Notes: generated by a model from the letters alone, not told the origin. 64,000 nt of DNA from Owenia fusiformis (GCA_903813345.2 CAIIXF020000005.1:2897539-2961538), one strand, 5' to 3'. Counted from the first letter of the stretch, positions 10,936 to 23,500 are shown. Numbers and translations: made by a program.

Positions 10936-11660
10936 CCTGAAAACTAGGAAATCTATGGACTATTGTGCAATAACATATAGAAAAATATATTCATATTGCA
11001 CACGAGACATTTGTATATTTCAGATTGTTTAGAGTCCATTTCACCCATGATTTCACTGTTTTATTGTGTCAGTAGAACCCCCAAAATAAGAAATCGGGAG
11101 ACCATTGTGCAATAATATATGGAAAAGTATATTCATATTGTACATGAATGACATTTGTATATTTCAGATTTTTTGTTTTTTTGTGCAATAAGCCTGTGCC
11201 CTCTGGTAATTTGAAGAATTTCAGCCATGTTAATCTTATTGAAAATAACATGGCAGAGACGCATCCAAATATAAGAGGTCACACACTTTATAAGCCAAAC
11301 TAGAAGCAATCCAAGATATACAAATGTCATTCATGTACAATAGGAATATATTTTTCCATATATTATTGCATAATGATATTTTGATTTCTTATTTTTTAGG
11401 TTTTACTGACGCAATTAAACAGTGAAATGGACTCTAGTGTATAGTGCCCTCTTGTAATTTAAGGTCTATCCGATATTGAAACAGTTTAAATCGAAACATT
11501 TATACATTTCCTTACTTTTGTATATTTTAGTTTGTTTTATAGTTTAGCTATCATATCCGTGGCCTCTTATATTTTGATGCTTCTCTGCCATGTCATTTTC
11601 GAAAAAATTAACATTGCTGAAACTCCCTAAATTACAAAAGGCCACAGCTTTGCTGCATGT
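10936..11660. repeat. Interleaved inverted and direct repeats (decayed fold-back cluster)
   Basis: A segment around 10950-11080 is repeated directly at 11085-11175. The segment 11107-11165, including GTACATGAATGACATTTGTA, recurs inverted at 11314-11370. The segment 11022-11080 recurs inverted at 11400-11445. The segment 11190-11290, including AACATGGCAGAGACGCATCC in related form, recurs inverted at about 11555-11655. These look like overlapping palindromic elements with no coding capacity. Confidence 0.6.
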
Positions 11661-12966
11661 TATACATAACCCTGCTATTTCAATAACGCCGTCCAAGTAT
11701 TGCAAAAACGTAATGAAAAATCCATGGACCCGGAAATAAAAAGTGATTGCGTTTTGTGGACGCAGTGCAAGCCATACTCATACAATCAACTTTGGATGAA
11801 TGATTTGATAAAGATCTTACCTTCAGTCTCTTTATTTGGTCAGAATCCAATAAATAATTGAAGAAAATTCTATTTCTAAAAGAAATAAAATTTTCTTTCG
11901 AAATTTCCTTCCCGGAAGTTGATTTCTGATCGAAATAGTACGAGGCATGTGATAGGACAAAAATTTATACAATACTCGATTTCCGAGCAGTAATCAGTAT
12001 GAGTCCTACGATTGGCCGGTAGCTTAAGACCTGATTCAAACCATTTTCAATTGGTCAAGTGTGATCACGTGATCATTATTTGAGACTGCATATGCGCAAG
12101 AAACTGAACTAAAAAGTTGAACCTCGCGCAGATTGCCCCTAAACTAAACATGCTAAAGCAAAATCAATAGCAAATTGTTTCGAAATTCGCAAGGAAAAGG
12201 TGTTTTAAATGGGAGAATATAAGTTATGATGGTATCTGTATCATTCAATGACATACTAGACTTGCAAGAACGCTGATTCAGACCGATAAATAGCAAAAGC
12301 AGTGGTACAAAATTTCATCAATTTATTTCATCCAGTGTAAAAACGTGACTTTTGAATTCCCGGGAACATTTTTTCAAGGGACGCAGTTTTTTGAAGGGAG
12401 ACGCATTTTTTGAAAATCATTACGTCCAAGGGTCGCAATTTTGGACAAGCCTACTGAAAACACTGATAACCAGTGATTGCGCTAGGCCTAAGTAATTTTA
12501 TAGTATTTTTAGAGTGCTTTATACCCAGGTCACTTCAAAAAATGGGGTACAAATAATTTTTTGGGGTACTTTTTGAAAATCGCTGCAGCGGGCTCTTGTG
12601 ATAAAAACATTTGTTTTATGCACTCATGCAGAATTGCAAGTCATTCCTGTTTACCTTCCTCTGGGGCCTCCACAAAGTCCCTGTAACTTACCTTCCCTGG
12701 CCAACAGGTACCACCCATGGAATCTCCCTCTCCAAAACACCCCAATATTGTTTCATGTCTCAATTTTAGATTACTTGTGAGACTTAACTGTAGCTCAAAT
12801 TCTAATATCACGAAAAAAAATCAATTGTCATGAACATCTGCACAGCCTTCGCGATGTGCCACGCCCACCCTGAAGTGTGGTGATGTGGAACGGTACTTAC
12901 TATTATCAATTTTTGACGCAAGTCTGACACAAATAACCTGTCTCAATAAATTCCTGAGTATTTTAG
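11661..12966. other. Intergenic DNA, no gene supported
   Basis: The stretch contains no convincing exon, RNA gene or terminal repeat pair. A purine/T-rich patch near 12370-12420 has two diverged copies of a GGGACGCA..TTTT..GAA phrase. Upstream exons of the candidate gene at 12967 may lie here, but none could be picked out. Confidence 0.4.
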
Positions 12967-13356
12967 GATTCTTTTTATGTTATGACTTTTTCTCTACCCA
13001 ACGCACTGTCTATTCCAATAGACTGCCATGGGAGTTTAAGGATTTATCCGAAAGATCTATTTGAACTAGAAGAGCTTGACTCTTTAGACTTGCTAGATCT
13101 ACCCCAAACTCAAGTCGAACTCAGCAACATGCTTTTTCCAGGTAACGCAGTTCACACGGGTCATTCTTGGAGTATACAGTACATTATTACATCAGTATAT
13201 TTATATGAAACGTTTTCTCACATTTAACATATGTGGCAATTATATTTTCCCATAGGATCTCTTTATTCATATATTGTTCCTTGTTTACAAACAACTCAGT
13301 CACTTATTGGACAGTCCCCACATCTTCACCTCAACTATTGTTACCTATACTTTTAA
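12967..13356 (+). CDS. Unrecognised two-exon coding candidate (3' end of a gene)
   Basis: Exon 12967-13141 follows acceptor GTATTTTAG and ends at donor G|GTAACG. Exon 13256-13356 follows acceptor TTTTCCCATAG and ends at TAA. The join is in frame and gives about 92 residues. The first exon encodes an acidic, leucine-rich stretch (DLFELEELDSLDLLDLPQTQ), the second an ending SLYSYIVPCLQTTQSLIGQS...LYF. Base composition in exon one is higher in GC than its flanks. A methionine codon at 12982 could be a start, but the open frame reaches back to the acceptor, so an upstream exon is likely. No family is recognised. The stop lies only about 130 bp before the DAPIT promoter candidate. It may instead be a chance open frame. 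Confidence 0.35.
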
Positions 13357-13465
13357 GTAAGAAGAATCGATCTATGTTATCAATAACCACAATAAGAGGG
13401 GGGTTAACCCCAGAGTTCAAAGATGATGCACTCTTCTAATGTAAACCTGTATTGAGATAACCCAC

Positions 13466-13602
13466 GTCTCTGATTGGTCAAAATCGACAAACAAAAATGG
13501 CGGATTCAAAATTTTCTTATAAAGCTTCAAATATTATTATGTTAATTTCTGGCGTGTTAACCGATATCATAGCTTGTTATTTCACATCAAGATAAAGCAA
13601 GA
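13466..13602 (+). promoter_or_regulatory. Possible DAPIT promoter and 5'UTR exon
   Basis: An inverted CCAAT box (TGATTGGTC) near 13471 is followed by AAAAATGGCGGATTC near 13495, a YY1-type initiator motif common at housekeeping and mitochondrial genes. A plausible donor GAT|GTAAGG at 13603 would splice to the acceptor at 13835, just before the DAPIT start codon. The exon is inferred, not proven. Confidence 0.35.
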
Positions 13603-13842
13603 TGTAAGGAATTTGCTTAAATCGATTAAAAAATCACAACGATGCAATATATTAAAAAACTAACTGGTGAGAATTTGCGCAAACAAAGGTGGTACACAAG
13701 AGACGTAATATGTCAGTCATCGCTTAAGCTTTAGGGCTTTCCCTCCTTTTAATCACAATTGTTTCAGAGCTTTCGAAAGTTTCACAAAGGTGTTATGTAT
13801 TTATAATTTATATTTATCCTCTCTTTTGGTTTCAGTTGAATC

Positions 13843-16800
13843 ATGGGAGGTGGCATAGATGAATCTGCATATAAATTTACTGGAATACAGTATCACTTCA
13901 ATTCCTGGACCACTAGAGGCAGAGCTAATGTAGGTTTGATTAATATATATCATATACAAGTACAATGCAACTTATCAGCTGTTTTTATTGCTTATACAGT
14001 TTATATTTTTTATTTTAGTCCAACACAGCAATACAATTTCTCAAGAAACATTGCACAAAAAGTATGCATATGTTTTTTTTTTTTTTTTTTATAAAATCAA
14101 ACTTTATTAATAAACATATTTTACATTACATGCATACAATTAGATAAAATACAAAAAATACAATTATAGAAATTTCAAGTTACATTACATCTTTCTGATC
14201 ATTATCTCAGTATCATAAATTGCTTTTACATTACAAGCTGTATTGACCCTTTTTTTAAAATCATGTATAGATTTTTTAATTACCAATGTTTTAAGTAAAT
14301 CTTCTTTTTTAACAATTGCATTTCCAATTTTTTGATCATTTGTAACATTTACATCATTCCAAATTGATTTAATACAGTCACAATTGATAAAGAAGTGGTC
14401 AATGTCATCTTTTACATGTGCGTTACAAAAGTTACAGATGTCAGAGTTTTCTATGTTACATTTCTTCAAATAAATATTTTGAGGGTAAATACCATGTAAA
14501 ATTTTCCATTGAATTACCAAAAGGGTAGTATCGGTTGTACATTCAAAAAACTGAGACCAGACTTTATCGTTTAGAATCTCACCATTAAATTTTATGTCAC
14601 ACTTTCTCTCTAAAACAATTTTTGTTCTCACAATTCTTGTGTTTAAAAGATGGCTCTCAATGCCTTTAAAAAATAATTTTGTACAAGGTGTTTTCATTTC
14701 ATATTTGATAAGGAGATCTTGTGTTAAACATGCTTTAAGCGCATTATATTGAAGAATTGTTTGGCCATTTCTCCCTATTTTCTGGACAATGTTATCATAT
14801 GCTAACATTTCCCTATCCTGGACAACATCTGAAATATATGTAATGCCCTTTTCAATCCAGTTTTCAAAAAATAATGGAGAATTATTGAGAGTTACATTTT
14901 CATTGTTCCAAATAATGCACTCATTTTTAAAATCATTGTGTTTTAACCATACATGTAATACATTTTTATAAAAATTACTCAAGTTATGCAAACCTTTAAT
15001 TCTATCAAAATCTAGGTTTGAATTAAAAATACTGAGTCCATTACCCATTTTTCCATACATGTACATGGGTAAGCCTCTCCAGTGACCATTGCCTCTTTCT
15101 TGCATTTTTTTAACCCATTGTGTTGTATAAGCTATTTGTAAATCTTTAGCATTTATCATTTTTAACCCTCCATATTTATATTCTTGTACCATTACATCCC
15201 TTTTCACTTTGTCAGGAATCTTTTTCAATTCATCCTCTTTAAATCTGCCTTTTGCCCAAATAAATTTAAACATCATTGTGTTAATTCTATTCAAAAGTTT
15301 GTCAGGTAGAATGAAGGCTTGCATGAGATAGGAGAATTGTGATAAAAGTAAAGATTTCACTATAACAACCTTTCCCATAATTGTTAAGTACCTTCCAGAC
15401 CACGATTTCATAATGTTTTCACATTTTACAAATTTTGACTCAAAATTCAAGTCATTATCAATAACATTAGTTGAGGTACTAAACGTTACACCTAACAGCT
15501 TTATACAGTTATGAGGCATTATTTTCCATTGCACATCTCCATGTTTTTCTCTCCTATTTTTCCATTTTCCTAACCACATTGCCTCTGTTTTCTTTGTGTT
15601 GATTTTAAGGCTTGATAAACCATAAAATGTGTTAAAAATTTCAAGTACATTATTAAAAGACTTAATGTCATGCACAAAAACAGTTGTGTCATCTGCATAT
15701 TGTAAAACTTTGGTTTCATCATGATTTCCAGGGGCTTTGATACCTTTAACCTCACTGGATTGTCTTATTTTACAAGATAAAAGCTCACATGCTATTAGGT
15801 AAATCATCGGAGATAAGGGGCAGCCCTGCCGAATGCCACGCCCTAATTTGATGTCACCTATAAGCCAGCCATTGTTAAAAATATGATTATGTCCATTTGT
15901 ATTAATGACCTCAATCCATTTCATAAATTGGGGACCAAATCCAAAATATTCTAAAGAGTATAACATGAACTCCTTTGAGATTGAATCAAAACATTTTTCG
16001 TAATCAATTGCAAGCATAATGCCCTGTAAGTTATTTGAATCTATATATACCATTAAGTCATCAATACCTCTTAAAATAGTAGCTGCACTACGTTTCTTTA
16101 TAAATCCTGACTGGTCTTCATGTACTATTTCAGATATAACCAATCTCAATCTGTTAGCTAACACTTTGGCCAGTATTTTGTAGTCTACATTTGTTAATGT
16201 TAAAGGGCGCCAGTTTTTAAGGTCATCCCTAGGTAAATCTTTTTTTGGAATTAAAACCATCAATCCAGTTTTTTGAGAACATGATAATTCACCTTTTAAA
16301 AACCCCTCATTCAGTGAATCTACAACTAAATTGCCAATCTTATTAAAAAATACTTTATAGAAAGCAGCTGTAATACCATCCAGTCCAGGGCTGGCTTCAT
16401 TTTTCATATTTTTTAATGCTGCTTTACATTCCTGGTGTGTTACAAGACCTTCACAAATTAATCTATTTTCATCATTAAGTTTCGGAATATTTACATCATG
16501 TAAAAAATCATCAAGATTTGCTTTCCTAAATACAATTTTCTTTTCATATAATGCATTATAAAACCTGTTTATTTCTTCTACAATCTGGTTCTGGTTACTT
16601 ACATTTTGACCATTAATTTTCAATGAATTTATGTTCTTTTTATTTCCCCTAGCTTTCTCTAATTGCAAAAAGTATTTGGTACTTTTTTCTCCTTGTTCAT
16701 ACCACTGTACCTTGGACCTTATCTGAGCCCCTTTAGCTTCAACTGTTGACAAAATTTCAAATAACAATTTGCATTCATTTTTCAAAAAGTATGCATATGT

Positions 16801-17527
16801 ATTAAAATAGTGTTTCATGAAGTTTGTGTGACATAGTACATGGCAGGGCTCTGTCAGGAGAGAGACATTACAATGATTCTCTTATTCTGATACCTTCAGT
16901 CTCGTGAAACAGCCATGAAAATTGTATGAATTTTATCTTTCGTTTACCTAAAGAAAGAATCGGGTCTAGCGAGCTGATCAACAAAAAAATTGTTTTGATT
17001 TCATAATGTTTTTGTCTTATATCATTCCTTGTCAAGTCTTTTTTACGATTGTTACAATTTCAGAATCTTTTTGCTTCATATTATTCCTTGTTGTGTCTAT
17101 TTTCTAAAGTGCAAACTTTATTTCAGGAAAACTGAAGATATTTACAATAATGTACTATTTTTCTATAATTTTGCTTTACCATTTTTATTGTTTTGGAGAA
17201 TTTAAAACATTTTACCCCCATTTTTACACTTTGAATCCTTTATAAGATATCAAGGATCTTTTGAGATATATTGTATTGAGTTTGTAAGGAATATATTGGT
17301 AGATAATTGCACATGTTGCTTGCATACACCCCCTATAGATCTGATTCTGCCTTTAATCATCAACATGAAGCATTTAGCAAATATTGCCCTGTCTTCTATC
17401 ATTGCATTCCTTTTATTTGCAGTGTGTGCTGGCTACCCTAGGTGGAATTGCTGCTATCACATTCATTATGAAGGCACGTGGACGCAGCAAGGCAAAGGCA
17501 GCAGAAGCCGCTGCAGCCAAAAAATAA
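13843..17527 (+). CDS. ATP5MK: ATP synthase membrane subunit DAPIT (USMG5/ATP5MK)
   Basis: Coding exons 13843-13929 and 17423-17527 join in phase 0 to give 63 residues. The N-terminal GGGIDESAYKFTGIQYHFNS and the join RGRAN|CVLATLGGIAAITF match the DAPIT family, whose human member is 58 residues with FTGI..YFNS and MNCVLATYGSIAL. The protein has one transmembrane helix (about residues 30-47) and a basic, alanine-rich tail. It is a small accessory subunit of mitochondrial ATP synthase in the inner membrane, important for complex stability and dimer/oligomer organisation. The ATG is preceded by an acceptor at 13834-13835, so a 5'UTR exon is likely. The intron (13930-17422, 3,493 bp) contains a 2.7-kb LINE in antisense orientation; splice sites are intact, so the gene should still function. 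Confidence 0.9.
14057..14072. repeat. Target-site duplication of the LINE, poly(A) side
   Basis: AAAAAGTATGCATATG is identical to 16784-16799 and immediately precedes the T tract that marks the LINE 3' end. Confidence 0.9.
14073..16783 (-). mobile_element. 5'-truncated L1/Tx1-like LINE in the DAPIT intron
   Basis: The element reads on the minus strand and ends in a poly(A) tail (18 T on the plus strand, 14073-14090), with AATAAA at 14103-14108 just before it. It is flanked by a 16-bp target-site duplication, AAAAAGTATGCATATG, at 14057-14072 and 16784-16799. These are direct signs of target-primed reverse transcription. The 2,711-bp copy starts inside the second open reading frame, so the endonuclease end is lost. 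The duplication is perfect by eye and the frame is open throughout, so the insertion is probably young. Confidence 0.9.
14185..16783 (-). CDS. LINE reverse transcriptase, N-terminally truncated
   Basis: About 866 codons are open without a frameshift. The order is a pre-RT segment (WYEQGEKSTKYFLQLEKA, typical of L1/Tx1-clade ORF2), RT fingers and palm with NWRPLTLTNVDYKILAKVLA and QSGFIKKRS, LAIDYEKCFDSI, GRGIRQGCPLSP, and the catalytic YADD at 15688-15699. A long C-terminal region ends with a Cys/His cluster (CNFC near 14424-14435, then H and C). The apurinic endonuclease domain that normally precedes RT is missing because the insertion is 5'-truncated. The open frame continues into host DNA up to 16818, so a methionine there is fortuitous. 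The RT may be foldable but the copy cannot mobilise on its own. Confidence 0.85.
16784..16799. repeat. Target-site duplication of the LINE, 5' side
   Basis: AAAAAGTATGCATATG is identical to 14057-14072 and marks the truncation point of the LINE. Confidence 0.9.
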
Positions 17528-17983
17528 CATGAAAACAACTTAGGAAATTTTCAGTGTAAATTATTGGAATTTTATACAGAGACTGTTTGTGGTGATGTTA
17601 GATAAAGTGTTTTATTTGGGAGTGCGTGCACTACAATTTTATTTCATATACAAGAATAATAGGACATTGAAATAGATGCATGACTTTGCAACAGGGATTC
17701 TGACTTACATATGGATTACATAAACTGTCATTCATCTTTGGAACAATAATGAATATTTTCAATTTAATGTAGAAAACATCATTTTAGCAACTTGATTCTG
17801 TTGTATAAACCTCAGCTTGGATGCCATCTTTAACACCAACAGTATACATGAATATAAATGTTATACCAAAATATTTTAAATATCTTGTTCTTTCTAATTC
17901 TATAAGCATGATACTAACAGTGAAATCAATGTTTTTAACTGATACATTTGTAAAAAGCTTTTTGATATTGCTGTTTCAAAAGC
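17528..17983 (+). other. DAPIT 3' flank
   Basis: AT-rich sequence after the DAPIT stop codon, with no gene and no clear AATAAA. The DAPIT 3'UTR probably ends here or in the following minisatellite. Confidence 0.4.
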
Positions 17984-19022
17984 ATGATATACCAATTCCA
18001 TTTTAATGTGATATACCAATCCCATTTCTACCAGGTATGTGGTATATCAACCCCATTTCTATGTGATATACCACTTCCATTTCTATGTGATATACCAATC
18101 CCATTTCTATGTGATACATCAACCCCATTTCTATGTGAAATACCACTTCCATTTCTATGTGATATACCAATCTCATTTCAATGTGATATACCACTTCCAT
18201 TTCTATGTGATATACCAATTCCATTTCAATGTGATATACCACTTCCATTTCTATGTGATATACCAACCCCATTTCTATGTGATATACCAGTACCATTTCT
18301 ATGTGAAATACCACTTCCTTTTCTATGTGATATACCAATCCCATTTCTATGTGATATACCACTTCCATTTCAATGTGATATACCACTTCCATTTCTATGT
18401 GATATACCAACTCCATTTCTATGTGATATACCAATACCATTTCTATGTGAAATACCACTTCCTTTTCTATGTGATATACCAATCCCATTTCTATGTGATA
18501 TACCACTTCCATTTCAATGTGATATACCACTTCCATTTATATGTGATATACCATTCCCATTTCTATGTGATATACCACTTCCATTTCTATGTGATATACC
18601 AATCCCATTTCTATGTGATATACCACTTCCATTTCTATGTGATATACCAATCCCATTTCTATGTGATATACCACTTCTATTTATATGTGATACACCAATC
18701 CCATTTCTATGTGATATACCACTTCCATTTCTATGTGATATACCAATCCCATTTGTATGTGATATACCACTTCCATTTCTATGTGATGTACCAATCCAAT
18801 TTCTATGTGACATACCACTTCCATTTTTATGTGACATACCAATCCCATTTCTATGTGATATACCACTTCCATTTCAATGTGATATACCACTTCCATTTAT
18901 ATGTGATACACCAATCCCATTTCTATATGATATACCACTTCCATTTCTATGTGATATACCAATCCCATTTCTATGTGATATACCACTTCCATTTCTATGT
19001 GATATGCCACTTCCATTTCTAT
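17984..19022. repeat. 24-bp minisatellite, about 43 units
   Basis: The unit TATACCA(A/C)T(C/T)CCATTTCTATGTGA repeats every 24 bp. Neighbouring units alternate between ACTTCC and AATCCC variants, giving a 48-bp period over much of the array. A 144-bp block (six units, marked by GTGAAATACCACTTCC at 18303 and 18447) is duplicated. Because 24 is divisible by three, several frames on both strands lack stops (for example a repeated CDIPLPFL octapeptide); this is a by-product of the period, not evidence of a protein. Confidence 0.95.
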
Positions 19023-19955
19023 TTTTTTTGATATATCAATCCATCTGGTCTAGCCTATACTACCAGATGTTTAGAGAAATGGACAATATCTCATTTCCAC
19101 AATTGCAAATGTCATTGCTACTTCTTTATTTCTTTATGGAAAGCATATAAATTATGATCTATTTTAAACAATGACACAACTGGCTGGTTTAAATTATCTT
19201 GCCTGACTTAAAGGAAGAAACAAAAAGGTCGATCTGAAAATGCATTGAACTCCAAAATTAAAAATACTGTAGCGTTTTACATCTTTATAAAATTGATCAT
19301 TAGGTAAAGTTTACTTTATTCAGAATATACTAGTACATCTAAAATGTTATCCATTATTTCGAATATAACTGCCCCTGATACGTTTTGAACCTGATTGTGA
19401 AGTGTACACACCTCTGACGTGTGCAATAATCATCGTAGATAAAGAGTAATTGCGTCATCTCACATTTAGCAATATTTTAAATTACATGCTGTTGACATTT
19501 CTGTTTGTATTGACTATTGAATATTTTTTATCAATGGTAAAATCATTTTTATTTTACATTTAAAGATGTCGCCCTGTTAAAGTAAACTGTGTAACGGATT
19601 TTATGCACCGACATATAATAATGGTATTATATTTCTGTGTTTTTGTCACTAATCATAGTTTTATGGCCTTTGCTTTTTTGTTGGCTTCCAGACGTTTGGC
19701 GTGTTAAGTGACGTTGACAACAGCGTATCTAACATTTGTATGTACTTTTGTGAAATATGACAAGCAACGACCCTCTATTTTTTTGATGTCATTCTCGATG
19801 TTAATGAGAATCTTCTTGATTGCATAGTCAAGTGTACATAATATTCGATGCAAATTTTGACTTTCTGATTTTGAGTGATTTTGCTTAAAAACATACGTAG
19901 ATATAAGAAACGTAAGGTACAGTGTAACACCGTGACATACTCAAGAAAATCCAGG
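19023..19955. other. Intergenic DNA, nothing recognised
   Basis: No gene, RNA or repeat pair is supported between the minisatellite and MITE copy 3. Confidence 0.5.
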
Positions 19956-20562
19956 AAAGGATTGGTATCGATATGGTGAACTGAATTCAACATTTTTTTT
20001 ATTTTAAACCAATTATTGAAAATTATTCATATATATGGTATAATTTCTATAACTGTAATTGTTAACATTTTTTGTGTTTTAGTGCAATTGTTTTTGTTCC
20101 TTTCTACCAATTCTTGAGAATGAAATGAAACATCTTTGGGACAAAATGTTGTAACACAGGAAAATTTGGTTTATTTAACAAAAAGTATTCAAAAAATTAT
20201 AAATCAAAAGCCTCAAAAATGAATTAAATTAAAGTTGACCGTTTATTTCATTAACAAGATACATGTACTTTTTCAATGAACCATTGAGAGACCTAAACGT
20301 TGTGTATATGTCATTTGTTCCAATGAGGTTGAGCTAGATGTTTAATTTCATTCCGATCATATGATACCAAGAACAAAAGAAGTGTCTGATTTGTTTTCTA
20401 AAATAATATAGAGAAAAGTATTTATATTTTTATCAAATTAAATTTTTACCATTCAAAAGATGATCATTAAATTGACGATGTGTAAAATTCTCAGAATTTA
20501 TTGATGACTGGTTTAATAGAAACATGTGTTCAACTCAGTTCGCCATATCGATATCATCCTTT
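19956..20562. mobile_element. MITE family A, copy 3
   Basis: It begins AAAGGATTGGTATCGATATG and ends CATATCGATATCATCCTTT in inverted orientation. It shares the same AT-rich interior words (for example CAATTCTTGAGAATGAAAT-type segments) as the copies at 538-2308 and 6778-7462. Length is about 607 bp, shorter than copy 2 through internal deletions. No coding frame. Confidence 0.75.
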
Positions 20563-23500
20563 CAGCATATTTTCAGCAAGTTATTTCTAAATCAGTGGTT
20601 GTATTTTGTGCCTACCTGTAGATGTTTCTTCGGAATTTCGGCACAATGAAATGCTTCCGTTCACGAATAATGGTATTTAAAAACATTTTGTTACCCGTAA
20701 CATTTTATTTTAATATAGTGCATCCTACTTAAATAAGGGTCAGGTTTGAAAGGGCGTTAAAGATAATGTACCTTTTTTAGTAAAAACAACTAAAAAGGAG
20801 TATATTGATCAGGCTTGATCGGAACTCATGCAATTACACATAAATGCATGTTATTTTTTAGCAGTGAATTATCGAGTTAAAGACTCGTTACATTTTTTGT
20901 AATACTATATAGTGAATACAATGAATCATCATGAAATTACTTTGCACTCCTTACTACCTAAAATATTATGAGCAGCCAGGTGTGTTGACATTTTGTAACT
21001 TCGTAACCTTGTTTATTGAAAAGTAAAGGGACAACAAAAGCACAAATATTATTAATTACTTTATGTCCTTGAAAAATCTTTTTTACGGAGATTTTTTAAT
21101 AAATTGTGTACAAGGAAAATATTAATAAAAATCTTTTAAAAACAGTATAACCCCGGCCCCTAAGATCATGAGAATTGTCAACCTTATTAATCAATATGTA
21201 ACTTTAGTTAATTTTTGCGTGAGTCATATTTAAAATTAAAACATTACAAAACCCGAAAATGTTTTAACGCACTACGCACTAAGTTTCATCATTGTTAACG
21301 ATATTGTCTCAACCGCTTAGAAACAGAAGACAAAACACGAAGTTTCAGATTTAACCGTGAAAATGAAAATAATGTAAATATAATTGCGTGTTACATATAA
21401 ACAAATGGCGGCTGTTTCTTGTCACATTGATAGATATATGAGAGTGTATTATATGATTGCGTTAAAAGAGCAGATGAATCCATCATAAATGTGCCCTCAT
21501 ATTGGTGCCCTGCGTGGGTTCAAGTGCTTCGACCGAAATCCAATGACAAGACAATGGCCCAATAAGGAAGGTGTCGTAGAAAATAACACTAATTTTAACG
21601 CACTTCAGAAACGCCCCACAGTTCCTTTAGCACCTTAAGTGAGATAATTTCCTCAACCGAATGTGTAATGTTTCCGTCTTTTCTAGGTTTCATGTAATTC
21701 ATGCTGTGAGAGAGATGGTTTCAAACCTGTAACTACTCTGAGAACACCCCTGGTGGTCTTACACGATACCTCGTCATCAAACATCTAACATGCAATATTA
21801 ATTGAAAAAGAAAGTTCCCTAGGTGTCAATCATGATAATAAATCATAAACAAACTTTTTTTTATTATATCAGGTGGGGTATTGGGACTGTTCATATTTTT
21901 ATAAACATTTTTATTTTTTCTTAACACATTTAATTGAATAAGGTATCTTTCTTTATGATGCTTTTACTAATAAAATATTATTTTGTCGAACTGAGTATTT
22001 AGTGAATTCAATGGTTATGAACAAATCACATGAGTCCATGTTGGACATCCTCATGGAGAAGAGTTGTGATATTATAAACACATATGATGAATAGACATTG
22101 GCAGGGATTGCATATTTTTGAAATTCATCCCAAATTCGGTATAGGTGTCAGAACTTTTATTGATTTGGACTGGATAAATTCAAACAACACCAATTGTACT
22201 TAGCCTAGTATTAGTATTAATAGCTGTAAAAAAGCTAACGTCGTAAAGAGTAATATTATTTATTTCCTCAAACACAGAAATGGTGCGGTCTACCCCGAAT
22301 ACCTAAAAAATTGTTACAATTCGAGACGAACCACCCATTCTGTGCCCTTTAGAATAATTCCTGCTTAACACAACCACAAACATGGTCTATTTCAATTCAA
22401 GTTTCATTCATAAATGTTAAACACAAATCATAGATGTTCTTTTTCATTCTAAATATTTGTCCATCCGCCTTACACCACCGTTTTTGCTCAGTTTGGTGCC
22501 TTATTAAATATTTCCAGCCGAAAGGCGCTTTTTGGGTCCACGTTGCGACGTGCTGGGAAGGTGTGGGACTCCGTACAGGTGTGGATAGAGGTTCGTTGCA
22601 CTTACAGAACATTCTCACTGATTTACAAAACAAGCAGAAAGGAAAAGTAAATTAAACATAATTCTATATACATGTTTATAACGTAAATCACGAAGGACTG
22701 TAAATAAAAGCGAACGGCGTTTTATACTTAACACTTAAAGATGTATATACTGTGTCAAAGTTCCTTCGTGTAAGAGAGATGGGGTGGTGAGAACACGTCA
22801 GTGCACAAACCACCCACGGGCAAAGGGGATAGAAACATCAGTATCTTACTGAGCTAGTTAGTTCAAACTGCCAGAAACCTTCATCACCTTGTCTGCTCGA
22901 GCGCGTTATATTAGTATCCCGAGGGTTTGGTCATCAAACGCTCGCCAAATATCAAGAAAATCAATTAGAAATAGACTAGGGACTTGGAAAAATATGGAAA
23001 ACACATTTTATGTTCACAACGTTTATGCATACTTCTAAATGGAAAAGGTATGATGTATCATAATTGAACTAAAGTTAAATATTGATAATATTCCCATAAT
23101 ATGCCCCTATATAGCATCATCGTAATCAGCAAAAGTTTAAGAGAGACACCGTTGGTGGCGCGCACTGATCTTGTCAGGGCCTAGTTGGTGGTGCGAATTT
23201 ACCCATTATCGGTGTGAATCTATGTTGTGTATATAAAGAAATAAATCAGTTGCGATACGGGGAACTTACCCAGCAGCATGCGAACAACACGACACCAAGT
23301 GGTTACACGCAGTTGACATGTATGAAAAATAAAATTTAGTAATCATTAAAAAGATTGAATTGCTTTCATACTGAGTATATCCCCTCTCTTGTGCTCTTTT
23401 CTGACATAAGTTTGACATTTGAAAGGCGACAATGGGCAAACATTTACATGGTTTAGCTATGTCTAAGCACTCTTCAGATGATAAGCTTAAAAGAACATCA

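Noticed and set aside
16784-16818. Methionine start of the LINE frame at 16818
   Set aside because: It lies outside the target-site duplication, in host DNA; the frame is open by chance.
17984-19150. Open frames up to 388 codons on both strands rich in CDIPLPFL or HIEMEVVY
   Set aside because: They are products of the 24-bp minisatellite period; no start context, splice signals or domain.
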